Below are positions 11,206 to 20,058 of a DNA stretch of 64,000 bases, piece after piece. A program made the position numbers and the translations under genes. Position 1 is the first letter of the stretch. Every line of letters starts with the position of its first letter. Source of the DNA: DASXKD01 sp963703605 (GTDB lineage: Bacteria; Actinomycetota; Actinomycetes; Streptosporangiales; Streptosporangiaceae); the NCBI GenBank assembly GCA_963703605.1, contig CAVPFC010000005.1, forward strand, positions 118,284 to 182,283. The letters are read 5' to 3'. The notes beneath the pieces were generated by a model. The model was not told the DNA's origin and did no database searches. It was given only the letters and a program-made list of their open reading frames with translations.

Positions 11206-11423
11206 CCGTGGACGAGGCGCTGGCCGCGCTGCGCGCGCAGTTCCCTGGGTGGCGGTTCGGGACGGTATGGGCGACCGCAGCAACCGGGCCCGATCGACGG
11301 CGCCTTTGGGCGCGCAATGGGGACATCCTGTTGTCGGCCTGGAACGCGGCCGGCCTGCGCGAAGCGATCAACGCAGAAGTGGGACGTAGCGGCGACGATG
11401 GTGCTGATGAGCGAGTCCACTGA
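11202..11423 (+). CDS. Small protein of unknown function
   Basis: 73 residues from a GTG at 11202 that overlaps the previous stop. Begins VTVDEALAALRAQFPGWRFGTVWA and includes WARNGDILLSAWNAAGLREAI. Not recognised as a named family. The next ORF (toxin 1) starts inside its 3' end, so the three genes form one coupled unit. Confidence 0.55.
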   Translation: MTVDEALAALRAQFPGWRFGTVWATAATGPDRRRLWARNGDILLSAWNAAGLREAINAEVGRSGDDGADERVH

Positions 11424-12739
11424 CCCGCTCAGTGCAGCCGCAAAGCGCCTCCGGTTAATCGAGACCTGGCTCGCGGCCGCTGGACTGACCACTCGCTTGC
11501 GTGCAGCCCCGAACGCCATGGACCTGACCGCGACGCTCCGTCAGCCGGGTCACCGCGAGATCGAGGTAGTCATTGACGAGGACGGTTACACCGAACTCCG
11601 CTACTGGGCCAGCCTCAGTGACACGCCAGCCCACGCCGTCGCCATCATCACCAGCACCCTGGCCGCGATCACGGTCGTCCAGGGCTCCGTCGCCCGCATT
11701 GCCCCTGCCAAACAGACGCCTGCCGCCGTAGCCGGTTACGATGGCGCGATCACCGAACGTGCGGGAGCGAGCGGCATGCCAGGGCCCCAGGACCGCGTGG
11801 CAGAACAAGAACACACTCCTGACCGCGCACGCCCGCGCGAGCCGGATCACCCCCGCGAGGCCCCGGCACAATCCACCGAACTGCAAACGCGCCTGGAGCG
11901 CCTCCCCGTCGGCCACCCCTCGTCCCCGTACCGCGACGACGGCTCCCGCAAGCCCCCCGAGCCCGACCTGGCCGACTACGAGCTCCCCCTCCCCGACGAG
12001 CTCCCACCCGACCCCGACCAACCCAACCCAGCGCTTACCCACCGACGACAAGCCCAGTGTCGGACCTGACGGTTCCTGGGATTGGAAGGGCCACCACCTC
12101 ACCCCTGAACAGTCGCATGTTGGCGACGTGGCCCTCGCCAAGTGCCGCGACGGGAGGGCCGCGACGCCGACGGCAACTACGGCGATCATGGCCTCACTCC
12201 TGCCATGCGTCGCATCGAAGCCCAACTAGACCACGGCCAGCTTGCGTCGAGACACTGAGCAGTTTGCCCTCAAGGACCCCGATCGCTTCAAAGAGAAGCT
12301 CGCCGACCTCATAGTCCGGCACCCAGGTGAGAGCACCGAGGAGCTAGCCGCAGCCATCCATGACGGGGTTCGTTATACCTTTGCAAGTGATATCGACCAT
12401 TACGCTGAGAACTTCTGGGACACTTCCACAAGCCTGGAAGATAGCGGCTTCGAGCTCACAGTTAGAACGAATACTTGGGGAAGCGATGAATATAAGGGTG
12501 TGAATACTCGCTGGCGCGATCCGGATTCTGGTCTTCTCTTTGAAGTCCAGGTCCACACGCAGGAAAGCCTGGACGCCAAGGAACGAACACACAAGGTTTA
12601 CGAGAAAATCTCAGCGACGCCAGGACCCCGCGTGAGGGAAGTGGAGCGTCTACGCGAGTACCAGCGGGAGGTTAGCCCGGGGATAATACTACCGTAGGCT
12701 GGGAAGAGATTACCTGACTACCGTAAGGAGGGCTGGTGA
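11398..12739 (+). pseudogene. Modular toxin-like gene with RelA/SpoT-like C-terminal domain, frameshifted
   Basis: Reassembled from three frames. Residues 1 to ~125 form an unrecognised N-terminal domain. A Pro-rich linker follows with LPVGHPSSPYRDDGS and LADYELPLPDE. After a frameshift near 12,040 comes PDGSWDWKGHHLTPEQ; after a second near 12,153, GRDADGNYGDHGLTPAMRR; after a third near 12,244, FALKDPDRFKEKLADLI. The C-terminal domain has YKGVN, RWRDPDSGLLFEVQVHTQES and THKVYEKI, resembling the substrate-pocket strands of RelA/SpoT-type nucleotide pyrophosphokinases (YxGxH...FExQI.T). A fourth shift precedes DYRKEGW, whose stop overlaps the next gene's GTG. This is a polymorphic-toxin-like layout; activity is unlikely as it stands unless the shifts are sequencing errors. 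Confidence 0.6.
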
Positions 12740-13003
12740 CGGATGATCGGAGGTCGACAGACCACTACGCCATTATCGGCGTCTGGCGGTCTCCCGATGA
12801 TCCGTCCGGATTGGCACGTCGCCGAGTTTACGGCAGAGGGTCGGGTCGACGAAGCGCTGCAGCGAAGACCTGACCGTGGGAACCAGACTCGGCAATAATG
12901 CAGTGGGAGTACGGCAACCTGCCAGGCAACCTAGTCAGAAATCAGCGAGCCTGAGGCGGAGGCACTGATCGAGCGGTTCAGGGAGAAGTGGAGCGGGAGC
13001 TGA
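12736..13003 (+). pseudogene. Probable immunity partner of toxin 1, frameshifted
   Basis: A GTG at 12736 overlaps the toxin 1 stop (GTGA) and is preceded by AAGGAGG. Translation in pieces gives TDDRRSTDHYAIIGVWRSPD, then PWEPDSAIMQWEYGNLPGN, then EISEPEAEALIERFREKW, together a small acidic protein of ~85-90 residues spread over different frames (268 bp, not a multiple of three). Position immediately after the toxin, its coupling and its acidity suggest an immunity or antitoxin role; this is inference. Its breaks parallel those in the toxin. Confidence 0.5.
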
Positions 13004-13008
13004 GCTGA

Positions 13009-14080
13009 GTGCCTGCGGACAAGGTTGCAGAGCATGAGCGTCGACCCGACGAGGTCAGTCGGGGTGAAGCCGATGCGCCGCGCGAAGCCGCGGTCCCGCA
13101 GTCAGATCTACGGGACGAGCTCGAGAGGCTCCCCATAGGGCATCCCTCATCGCCTTATAGCAGCGACGGCTTCCCGTAAGCCGCCACCACCCGACCTGGC
13201 CGACCTTGAACTTCCGCTTCCTCCGGAGGGCGAGGAGAGGCGGGCGAGGCAGCACCTCTGCAGCGGACCTCCCTTACGACCTCTCACTGACGACGAGTTC
13301 TCTGAGCATGTACGAGAGGTCCGACAACGATTGAAGCAGGCGTATGCGGACGGTCTCACGACCCAAGAGCAGTACACTGTGATCCGGAACGCCAGAGGTC
13401 TGGTCTGATGATCGCACGGTGATCCATGACGCAATCATCGAAGACTTGTACGTACGCGCCTCGGACGTACCCAACGAGCACCGGCGATTATCGCAGGCAG
13501 GCTTGCCCGGCGCGGGAAAGTCTACGGTTCTTGAAACGTAGCGCCGACATCGACCGTTCGCGATTCCTGACAATCGACCCGGACGAGATAAAGACCGAAT
13601 GGCGAGGCGGGACTTGTACCGCACGTAGAAAAGTTGTCTCCGATGGAGGCTTCCGACCTTGTCCATGAGGAGTCTTCGCATATCGGCCAAGGCGCAGCTC
13701 GCGGGCTTACGCCGACGGCAAGAACATATGTGGGATATCACCATGTCCTCTAGGCCTCTACGGAACGCCGAATCGATGAGCTTGTGTACGGGGTTATACG
13801 AGACATCGAGGAATTTTCGTCGATATTTCGCTAAGACGAGCGAGGCCCGCGCGGAGGCTAGCTACCGGCTCGGACCAGGAGAGGTATCGCGACGGAGAGG
13901 GTGAAGGTGGTAGGTTTGTTCCTCCCGAGCTAACAGAGCGGAGCTCGACCCCGAGTGGGGTAGCGTAACAGAAGGACATTTGAGGCAGTTAAGGCACCGC
14001 TTCGATGGTGGTCGATCTACGATAACTCGGCAGATGGCTTTTCGCCGATGCTCATAGACTCGTACAAGGAGGGAGGCATG
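13009..14080 (+). pseudogene. Modular toxin-like gene with zeta-toxin C-terminal domain, heavily frameshifted
   Basis: A GTG at 13009 opens a frame with DELERLPIGHPSSPYSSDG, the same linker type as toxin 1. It continues in another frame (RKPPPPDLADLELPLP, then LTDDEFSEHVREVRQRL). The zeta-toxin kinase domain follows in pieces: AIIEDLYVRASDVPNEH, Walker A GLPGAGKSTVLE near 13,500, FLTIDPDEIK, LVPHVEKLSPMEASDLVHEE, WDITMSS near 13,730, GRFVPPELT, and the ending WWSIYDNSADGF-PMLIDS. Zeta toxins phosphorylate UDP-N-acetylglucosamine and block cell-wall synthesis. At least five shifts or stops break it, so it is a dead gene or badly sequenced. Base composition is lower in GC than the surroundings. 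Confidence 0.65.
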
Positions 14081-14376
14081 ATGGATAGCGAAGTAGTACA
14101 GCTCATTGAAGCTCTCAGCACTGGATCAATGGAGCTCGATGATCTTGCTCAACGATTCCGGGAGCGGACATGGCCACTGACCAAGAGAGCGCCATCAGCA
14201 GCTTATGTGGAAATGGCTGCCAGGGCTGAGGAGGATCCGGATCCTGACCGTTCCAGGCTCGTTCGACGAGGTCGTAGGCCGCGTACTACCGCGGTGAACT
14301 CACGCGAGATCAGTATCGAGTCCTTGCCGAGGCGGTAGCGGACTCGATACGAGCTGCGCATCGGGAGAACGGTTAA
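14081..14376 (+). pseudogene. Probable immunity/antitoxin partner of the zeta-like toxin, one frameshift
   Basis: ATG at 14081 (or the adjacent ATG at 14078) after an AAGGAGGGAGG ribosome site. The first part reads MDSEVVQLIEALSTGSMELDDLAQRFRE with RTWP; after PGSFDEVVG near 14,285 a +1 shift restores YYRGELTRDQYRVLAEAVAD and ends SIRAAHRENG at a TAA. The intact product would be ~98 residues, helical and acidic, with a gene order matching actinobacterial zeta-toxin partners. The only lesion is a single base. Confidence 0.55.
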
Positions 14377-14641
14377 AGGGTAAGTTGCCAGGCCCGTGAA
14401 GGGCGTCGCCCCCGTGTGGGTTCGCCGGTACGGCCCGGACGGCTGGCTGGGGCCGGCATCGGGGTTCCGGTGACCTGGTTGCTGGTGTTTGTGCAGGTGC
14501 CGGTTGTCTCAGCCGTCCGGCGGGAGTCGGTGCGGCGTGCTGTGACCACTTCCTCCAGCCAGGACAAGACGTATGGCTGACTCCGGCGAGAACCACGGCA
14601 AAGACGATATGGAGAGCAGGAGCTAACCCTGCAGCGCGGCC

Positions 14642-15742
14642 TCAGCCGCGTCGGCTGATCCACACCGATACTTGGGCGGGTTCGAGGGCCTGGTGGACAA
14701 CGCGAGCCAGGTCGTCGCAGACCGCGTCCAGTTCGATCGAGCCGGTCAGCCGGGCCGCGAACGCGGTCACCGTCTTGTCGGCGTCGTAGCGGGCCCGGTT
14801 GAACCGGCGGTCCACGACGTGCTGCACCCGCCGCCGCAGCGGGCTGAACAGCGCCGCCGCGGCCAGCGTGGAGGCCGCCACCGCGACCGGGCTATGGAAC
14901 GACAGAACCCGGGTGGCCACCAGCACCAGGCCCGCGTACACCCCCACCAGCAGCCCGGTCACGATCGCGTAGGCCAGCGTGCGGGAGATGATCCGGTCGA
15001 TCTCGTACAGGCGGTACTTCAAGATCCCGACGGTGATGGCTACCGGCAGCGCGAAACTCGCGAAGAACGAGATGATCTCCAAGGGGAGCAGGGATGCGGA
15101 CACGAACCCGAAAATCCCGGCCAGGCCGAGAACGGTGATGGTGGCCCCGCTCATCAGCCATTTGAGCTGCTGCCTGCGCTCGCCGGTGGCCTGCCGCCAG
15201 CTGAGGACCTGACGTGCCACGAACGAAACCCAGAACACCGGCAACGCGACTATGAGGGCGACGGCTACAGCGACCACCACCGGCGGGTTCGGCAGCTTGG
15301 CCAGCTGGCCAGCCCCGTCGACCACGACCGGCTGACGGCTCATCGCCCACGCCGCGGCGCCAAGGAAGTAGGCGGCTACCAGGCCGATGTCGGCGAGGTA
15401 GGCCCACAGCACCAGCCGCCAGCGCCGCGGCAGGTGGCCATCCGGGAACAGCAAGATGACCAGCGGAAGCACCAGGAAAAGCCCGGTCCAGAGTCCCGTG
15501 GCCACCAGGACTGCGGCCGGACCCAACGGCAAGTCTCCATGGTGGAAGTGGTAGTCGAAGACCGCATAGCGCCCGACGTCGGTGATGACGCCGGCATACA
15601 CCCCGAGGCCGATGAGAATCCACCCGATGGGATTGCCCGGCTGGCGCCGGGCCACCACGACTCCCGGCAGGGCGAACGCCAGGAAACCAAGCAGAACCTG
15701 CCACCCATCGCCAATATCCCGGGCCGGCCAGGCGAGGGGCAC
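14642..15742 (-). CDS. Membrane protein resembling a histidine-kinase sensor module without kinase
   Basis: 366 residues with about eight transmembrane segments in the first ~270 residues, then a cytoplasmic part. The segment GILKYRLYEIDRIISRTLAYA and the following FSPLRRRVQHVVDRRFNRARYD are typical of the membrane input region of a group of actinobacterial sensor kinases. The protein ends ~60 residues later (LDAVCDDLARVVHQALEP), where kinases would continue into a GAF/HATPase region. There is no H-box or ATPase domain. Starts at a GTG with a weak ribosome site. Could be a natural short form or a truncated kinase. Confidence 0.65.
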   Translation of the reverse strand: MPLAWPARDIGDGWQVLLGFLAFALPGVVVARRQPGNPIGWILIGLGVYAGVITDVGRYAVFDYHFHHGDLPLGPAAVLVATGLWTGLFLVLPLVILLFPDGHLPRRWRLVLWAYLADIGLVAAYFLGAAAWAMSRQPVVVDGAGQLAKLPNPPVVVAVAVALIVALPVFWVSFVARQVLSWRQATGERRQQLKWLMSGATITVLGLAGIFGFVSASLLPLEIISFFASFALPVAITVGILKYRLYEIDRIISRTLAYAIVTGLLVGVYAGLVLVATRVLSFHSPVAVAASTLAAAALFSPLRRRVQHVVDRRFNRARYDADKTVTAFAARLTGSIELDAVCDDLARVVHQALEPAQVSVWISRRG

Positions 15743-15780
15743 GTACAGCCGCTTGCCGTGCCTCCCCCACCAGGCGAACG

Positions 15781-17115
15781 CTACGCCCCGAGCGTTCCGG
15801 GAACGTTACCGCTCAGCACGAGGCACTCGCCCTGCCGAGGCAGCCCGCCGCGCGCGACGGGCGGGAGCTTGCGCCGTGGGGGTGGCCGGCTGGCCCGGGT
15901 TCGCCGGGCTACGGTCAGGGTGATGGCGGCGGGGATCGCTAGGGCCCAGCCGCAGAAGCCGAGCATGACAAGGACCGCCAGCGCGCCGGGCAGGGCGGCC
16001 GCTCGCGCCGGGCCGTGCAGGACCCGCGTGGCCGCGGCCATGGCGGCCAGGTAGACCGCCAGGAACAGGGCCGTGGGCACGGCCACCAGGGCGGTGGCGC
16101 CGACGATCCCCAGGCCGTAGCCGACGATCAGCAGCAGCCCCGCGGCGGCGATCGCGGCGAGGAGCCGGAGCATGGGAGCCGAACGGCGGCTGCCGGGCGC
16201 GACTTCAACCAGCTGCCCGGCCATGACGGCCGCGCCGCTGATGTAGGCGTTGGTGGCGCCTATGGTCAGCACGATGGCGGCCACCGCGGCGACGTCCGGG
16301 CCGGCCGCGCCGATCGCGTGGCTCAGCAGGCCGGCCAGGGGCACGTCGGTGGCGGCCCGTGGGCCCAGGACGCTGATCGTGGCCACCGCAAGGCCCAGGT
16401 ACAGCGCGGTGGTGACCGCGAGGGCGATGGCCACGGCGCGGGGGAGCTGGCGGGACGGGTCCGCGAAGCGCGTGGTGAGCGGGGCGACGGCCTCCCAGCC
16501 CACGAACGAGAACATCAGCGTCGCCGCCGCGCTGCCGACCGAGAGCCAGCCGTGCGGGGCGAACGGCGTCCAGTTGCTGGCCCGCGCCGCCGTCGCCGAA
16601 CCGGCGACCGCCACGATCACCACGCCGGTTAGCACGCTGACCAGGCCGACCTGCGCCGCCGCGCTGGCCCGGAGCCCGGCGGCGGCGAGGCCGATGACGG
16701 TCATCAGCAGCGCTGCCGCGACCGCCGCCCGGGCGAGCCGGCCGCCGCCGGTCAGGTCGGTGACGTAGCTGGCGCCGATGAGGCAGACGATCGGGGCGCC
16801 GCCGACCACCCCGGCGAGGAACATCCAGCCCGTCGCCCGGCCCGCGCGCGGTCCCAGGCCCGCGGTGACGTAACCCATCACCCCGCCGGCCGATGGGACC
16901 TGCCTGCCCAGGGCCGAGAACACGCCGGCGAACAGGCCGGACAGGCCCAGCAGGCCGAGCCAGGCAAGGATCGAGGCCGGCCCGGCCTCGGCGGCGGCCA
17001 GGCCCGGCAGGAGCAGGAGACCGGGGCCGAGGATCGCCCCGATGTAGAGCGCCGCGCCGCGCGAGGTGGTCAGGTTCTGCGCCGTTGCCGGCTGGTTCGT
17101 GGATGTCAGGGCCAT
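15781..17115 (-). CDS. APC-superfamily amino-acid permease
   Basis: 444-residue, ~12-helix transporter. The N-terminal ALYIGAILGPGLLLLPGLAA is the conserved unwound TM1 of APC transporters, followed by GGVMGYVTAGLGPRAG and SFVGWEAVAPLTTRF (TM6 region). The ATG at 17115 is chosen over an upstream extension; the GGTGAAG site precedes it. The divergent Lrp regulator starts 105 bp away, suggesting amino-acid-responsive control. The C-terminal ~35 residues are basic and disordered. Confidence 0.9.
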   Translation of the reverse strand: MALTSTNQPATAQNLTTSRGAALYIGAILGPGLLLLPGLAAAEAGPASILAWLGLLGLSGLFAGVFSALGRQVPSAGGVMGYVTAGLGPRAGRATGWMFLAGVVGGAPIVCLIGASYVTDLTGGGRLARAAVAAALLMTVIGLAAAGLRASAAAQVGLVSVLTGVVIVAVAGSATAARASNWTPFAPHGWLSVGSAAATLMFSFVGWEAVAPLTTRFADPSRQLPRAVAIALAVTTALYLGLAVATISVLGPRAATDVPLAGLLSHAIGAAGPDVAAVAAIVLTIGATNAYISGAAVMAGQLVEVAPGSRRSAPMLRLLAAIAAAGLLLIVGYGLGIVGATALVAVPTALFLAVYLAAMAAATRVLHGPARAAALPGALAVLVMLGFCGWALAIPAAITLTVARRTRASRPPPRRKLPPVARGGLPRQGECLVLSGNVPGTLGA

Positions 17116-17220
17116 GGCTTCACCATCGCCCAAAACGGCCCGCACGCGATGGCAAATATGACGCCAGTAGGGCCGCTCCACGCAACGCCATTGCGCGATC
17201 AACCCCGTAGGCTAGTTTTC

Positions 17221-17703
17221 ATGCCGGAGCATGTCCCAGACAGGGTGGATCGTGCGATCGTGGCGCGGCTCCAGACCGACGGGCGGATCGCCAACGTCGA
17301 CCTCGCGGACGCCATCTCGCTGTCGCCCTCGGCCTGCCTGCGCCGGGTGAAGGCGCTCGAGGCCAGCGGCATCGTCGCCGGGTACCGCGCGGAGGTCAGC
17401 AGGCAGCGGGCCGGGCTCGGCCTGACCGCCTTCATCGGCCTGAAGGTCGAGGGGCAATCGCAGGAGACCGCGTCCCGGATCGAGCAGGCGCTGCTGGCGA
17501 TTCCCGCGGTCGTCGCCTGCTACCTGGTCTCCGGGACCAACGACTTTCTCGTGGAGGTCGCCGTGCCCGACCTCGCCAGCTACGAGCAACTGCTGCTGGG
17601 GCAGATCCTGACGATCCCCTCCGTGGTCCAGGCAACGAGCACGTTCGCGATCCGGACGATCCGCAGCCGCGGCCCGCTGCCGCTGGACCACTGGCGGGGC
17701 TAG
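17221..17703 (+). CDS. Lrp/AsnC-family transcriptional regulator
   Basis: 160 residues. Begins with the AsnC-type helix-turn-helix (DRAIVARLQTDGRIANVDLA, then LSPSACLRRVKALEASGII-like) and continues with the RAM ligand domain (AFIGLKVEG, VVACYLVSGTNDFLVEV, LTIPSVVQATSTFAI). Divergent from the APC permease, the likely target. Its stop overlaps the 3' end of the convergent helicase gene by 4 bp. Confidence 0.93.
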   Translation: MPEHVPDRVDRAIVARLQTDGRIANVDLADAISLSPSACLRRVKALEASGIVAGYRAEVSRQRAGLGLTAFIGLKVEGQSQETASRIEQALLAIPAVVACYLVSGTNDFLVEVAVPDLASYEQLLLGQILTIPSVVQATSTFAIRTIRSRGPLPLDHWRG

Positions 17704-20018
17704 CGGGGGTCCACGTCCGCCCGGGGGGCGAGGCGGGCCAGGGCCCCGGGCAGGTCGCCTTCGTGGACCACGCCGAGGCGCTGGGTGGCGCGGGTGATGG
17801 CCACGTAGAGGTCGTTGAGGCCGGCGGGCGAGTCGGCCACGATGCGGGCCGGGTCGGCGACCAGGACCGAGTCGAACTCCAGGCCACGTACCTGCTTGAC
17901 GCTCAGCACGACGACCGGCCGGTCCAGGGACGGGTCTTCGAGCACAACGTCCGGCACCGCCACGCCGACGGCGCGGGTGAGCTCGTCGACGCGGTCGGCC
18001 GGCACGATGACGGCCAGGCGGCCGGCCCCGATGATGGCCGACTCCGCGCGGGTGAGCTCGCCGAGCAGGTCACCAAGCTTGCCCGGCGGGGCCTCCGCCT
18101 GCCAGGGCGAGATCCCGGTCTCCCGGACCGGGCGCGGCGGGTGGAGTTCGGGGTCGATCGCCGCCAGCACGTCGGCGGCGACCTCCGCGATCTCGGCGGG
18201 CGTGCGGTAGTTGATGGTCAGCCGTTCAAGGCGCCAGCGGTCGGCCAGGTTCGGGCCGAGCACCTCCTGCCACGACGAGCCACCGCCGAGCTCGCTGGCC
18301 TGGGCCATGTCGCCGACGATCGTCATCGACCGGGTCGGGCAGCGCCGCATCAGCATCCGCCACGCCATCGGGGACAGCTCCTGCGCCTCGTCCACCACGA
18401 TGTGGCCGAACGCCCAGGTCCGGTCGGCCGCCGCCCGCTCGACGGCGGTCCGGTCGTCGTCCTCCTCGTAGCGGCTGGCCAGCCGCTCGGCGTCGAGGAT
18501 GTCGTAGGCGGCCAGGACCTCGGCCTCTTCCTCGGGGTTCATGTCCACGTCCACAGTCCGGGAGCCGTACGCCAGATCCAGCACCCCGCGCGCGTAGGCG
18601 ATCCGCCTGCGGCGCTCCCGCCGCGCCCGGGCCCGGGAGCTCCTGTCGTCCTCGCCGAGCAGCTCCGCCGCCTCGTCAAGCAGCGGCACGTCCGCCGCGG
18701 TCCAGCCGCCGCCGGGCTCCCGCAGCAGCGCGTCCCGGTCGGCCGGGTCGAGGCCGGGCGCCGCGACCTCGAGCCGCTCCTTCGACCCGAACAGCTCGCC
18801 GATAAGCCGCTGCGGGGTCAGCGCCGGCCAGAACTCCTCCAGGGCCACCCGGACCTCCCGGGTGTCCCGCAGCTCCTGCCGGATGGCGGTCACGTCCTCC
18901 TCGCCCAGCAGGTTGCCGCCGCCCAGCACGTCGTAGCCGATCCCGTCGGCGACCTTGCGGGCGAGCGCCTCGATGAGCAGCCGGTGAGCCAGCGACCTGG
19001 CCTGGTTGTGCGGCAGCCGGGCGCGCCGGGCCCGGTCCCTGATCCGGACGCAGGTGCGCCGGTCCAGGCGCACCATGTCCCCCTCGAACTTGACCTCGAG
19101 CCCACCGCTGGCCGGTCCCTGCCGGTCGCGCACCGCGGCGGCGATCATCTCGGCCGCCTCCAGCCTGCCCTTGAGCCGCGCGGTGGAGACCGGCTCCTCG
19201 CGGCGCCCGGTGATCCCCGGGTACAGGTCGGCGATCGTCGACATCAGCACCGACGTCTCCCCCAGCGACGGCAGCACCTGCCCGACATAACGCAGGAACG
19301 TGGGGCTGGGACCGACCACCAGGACCACCCGCCGGGCTAGCTGCTCGCGGTGGGTGTACAGGAGGAACGCGGCGCGGTGCAGCGCCACGGCCGTCTTGCC
19401 GGTGCCGGGGCCGCCCTGGACCACCAGCACGCCCTTGTTCGGCGACCTGATGATCCAGTCCTGCTCGACCTGGATCGTCTCGACGATGTCGGTCATCTGG
19501 CCGGTGCGGCTGGCGTTCAGCGCGGCGAGCAGCGCCACCTCGCCGTTGAGCCCGCTGGTCTGGCCGTTCAGCCCGGGAGCGGCCAGGTCGAGCACCTCGT
19601 CGTCGAGCCGGGTGACCTGGCGGCCGATGGTTTTGATGTGACGGCGCCGCCGGACGCCCTCCGGCGAGACCGGGGTGGCCAGGTAGAACGGCCGGGCGGC
19701 GGGCGCGCGCCAGTCCAGCAGCAGCGGCTTGTAGTCGGCGTCCTCGTCGCGGATGCCGAGCCGCCCGATGTAGTGCTGCTCGTCGTCGTCGGAGTCGATC
19801 CGGCCGAAGCACAGCCCGTGCTCGGACGCGTCGAGCTGCGCCAGCCGCTGGGTGTACATCGTCACCAGGACGTCCCGTTCCGTCCTGGCCTGCGGGGTCC
19901 CGCCGGTCTGCCGCAGCGTCTGAGCGAGCCGCTCCGAGGTCCGCTCCCGGAGGCCATCGAGATGCTCGTAGAGCATCGACACGTATGCCTGCTCCAGCGC
20001 GACATCTCGGTGGGTCAC
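17700..20018 (-). CDS. helR: HelD/HelR-type RNA polymerase recycling ATPase (UvrD-like)
   Basis: 772-residue UvrD-like motor of the HelD class, which displaces nucleic acid (and, in HelR, rifamycins) from RNA polymerase. N-terminal coiled-coil region (residues 1-70) is followed by the HelD signature GRIDSDDDEQHYIGRLGI with LLLDWRAPAARPFY. Walker A VQGGPGTGKTAVALHR at ~residue 240; Walker B-like VVDEAQELSPMAWRML; motif III GDMAQAS; C-terminal motifs LTINYRTPAEIAEVA and VKQVRGLEFDSVLV. Starts at a GTG. I saw no rifamycin-associated promoter element upstream, so rifamycin-specific regulation is not supported. Confidence 0.88.
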   Translation of the reverse strand: MTHRDVALEQAYVSMLYEHLDGLRERTSERLAQTLRQTGGTPQARTERDVLVTMYTQRLAQLDASEHGLCFGRIDSDDDEQHYIGRLGIRDEDADYKPLLLDWRAPAARPFYLATPVSPEGVRRRRHIKTIGRQVTRLDDEVLDLAAPGLNGQTSGLNGEVALLAALNASRTGQMTDIVETIQVEQDWIIRSPNKGVLVVQGGPGTGKTAVALHRAAFLLYTHREQLARRVVLVVGPSPTFLRYVGQVLPSLGETSVLMSTIADLYPGITGRREEPVSTARLKGRLEAAEMIAAAVRDRQGPASGGLEVKFEGDMVRLDRRTCVRIRDRARRARLPHNQARSLAHRLLIEALARKVADGIGYDVLGGGNLLGEEDVTAIRQELRDTREVRVALEEFWPALTPQRLIGELFGSKERLEVAAPGLDPADRDALLREPGGGWTAADVPLLDEAAELLGEDDRSSRARARRERRRRIAYARGVLDLAYGSRTVDVDMNPEEEAEVLAAYDILDAERLASRYEEDDDRTAVERAAADRTWAFGHIVVDEAQELSPMAWRMLMRRCPTRSMTIVGDMAQASELGGGSSWQEVLGPNLADRWRLERLTINYRTPAEIAEVAADVLAAIDPELHPPRPVRETGISPWQAEAPPGKLGDLLGELTRAESAIIGAGRLAVIVPADRVDELTRAVGVAVPDVVLEDPSLDRPVVVLSVKQVRGLEFDSVLVADPARIVADSPAGLNDLYVAITRATQRLGVVHEGDLPGALARLAPRADVDPR

Positions 20019-20058
20019 CCGTCCAGGGTAGACAACCCGCCGAGGTGCACCACCCAGC

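Noticed and set aside
14377..14641. Possible small gene between the zeta partner and the membrane protein
   Set aside because: Frames are short, Pro/Arg-rich and without a ribosome site or recognisable motif.
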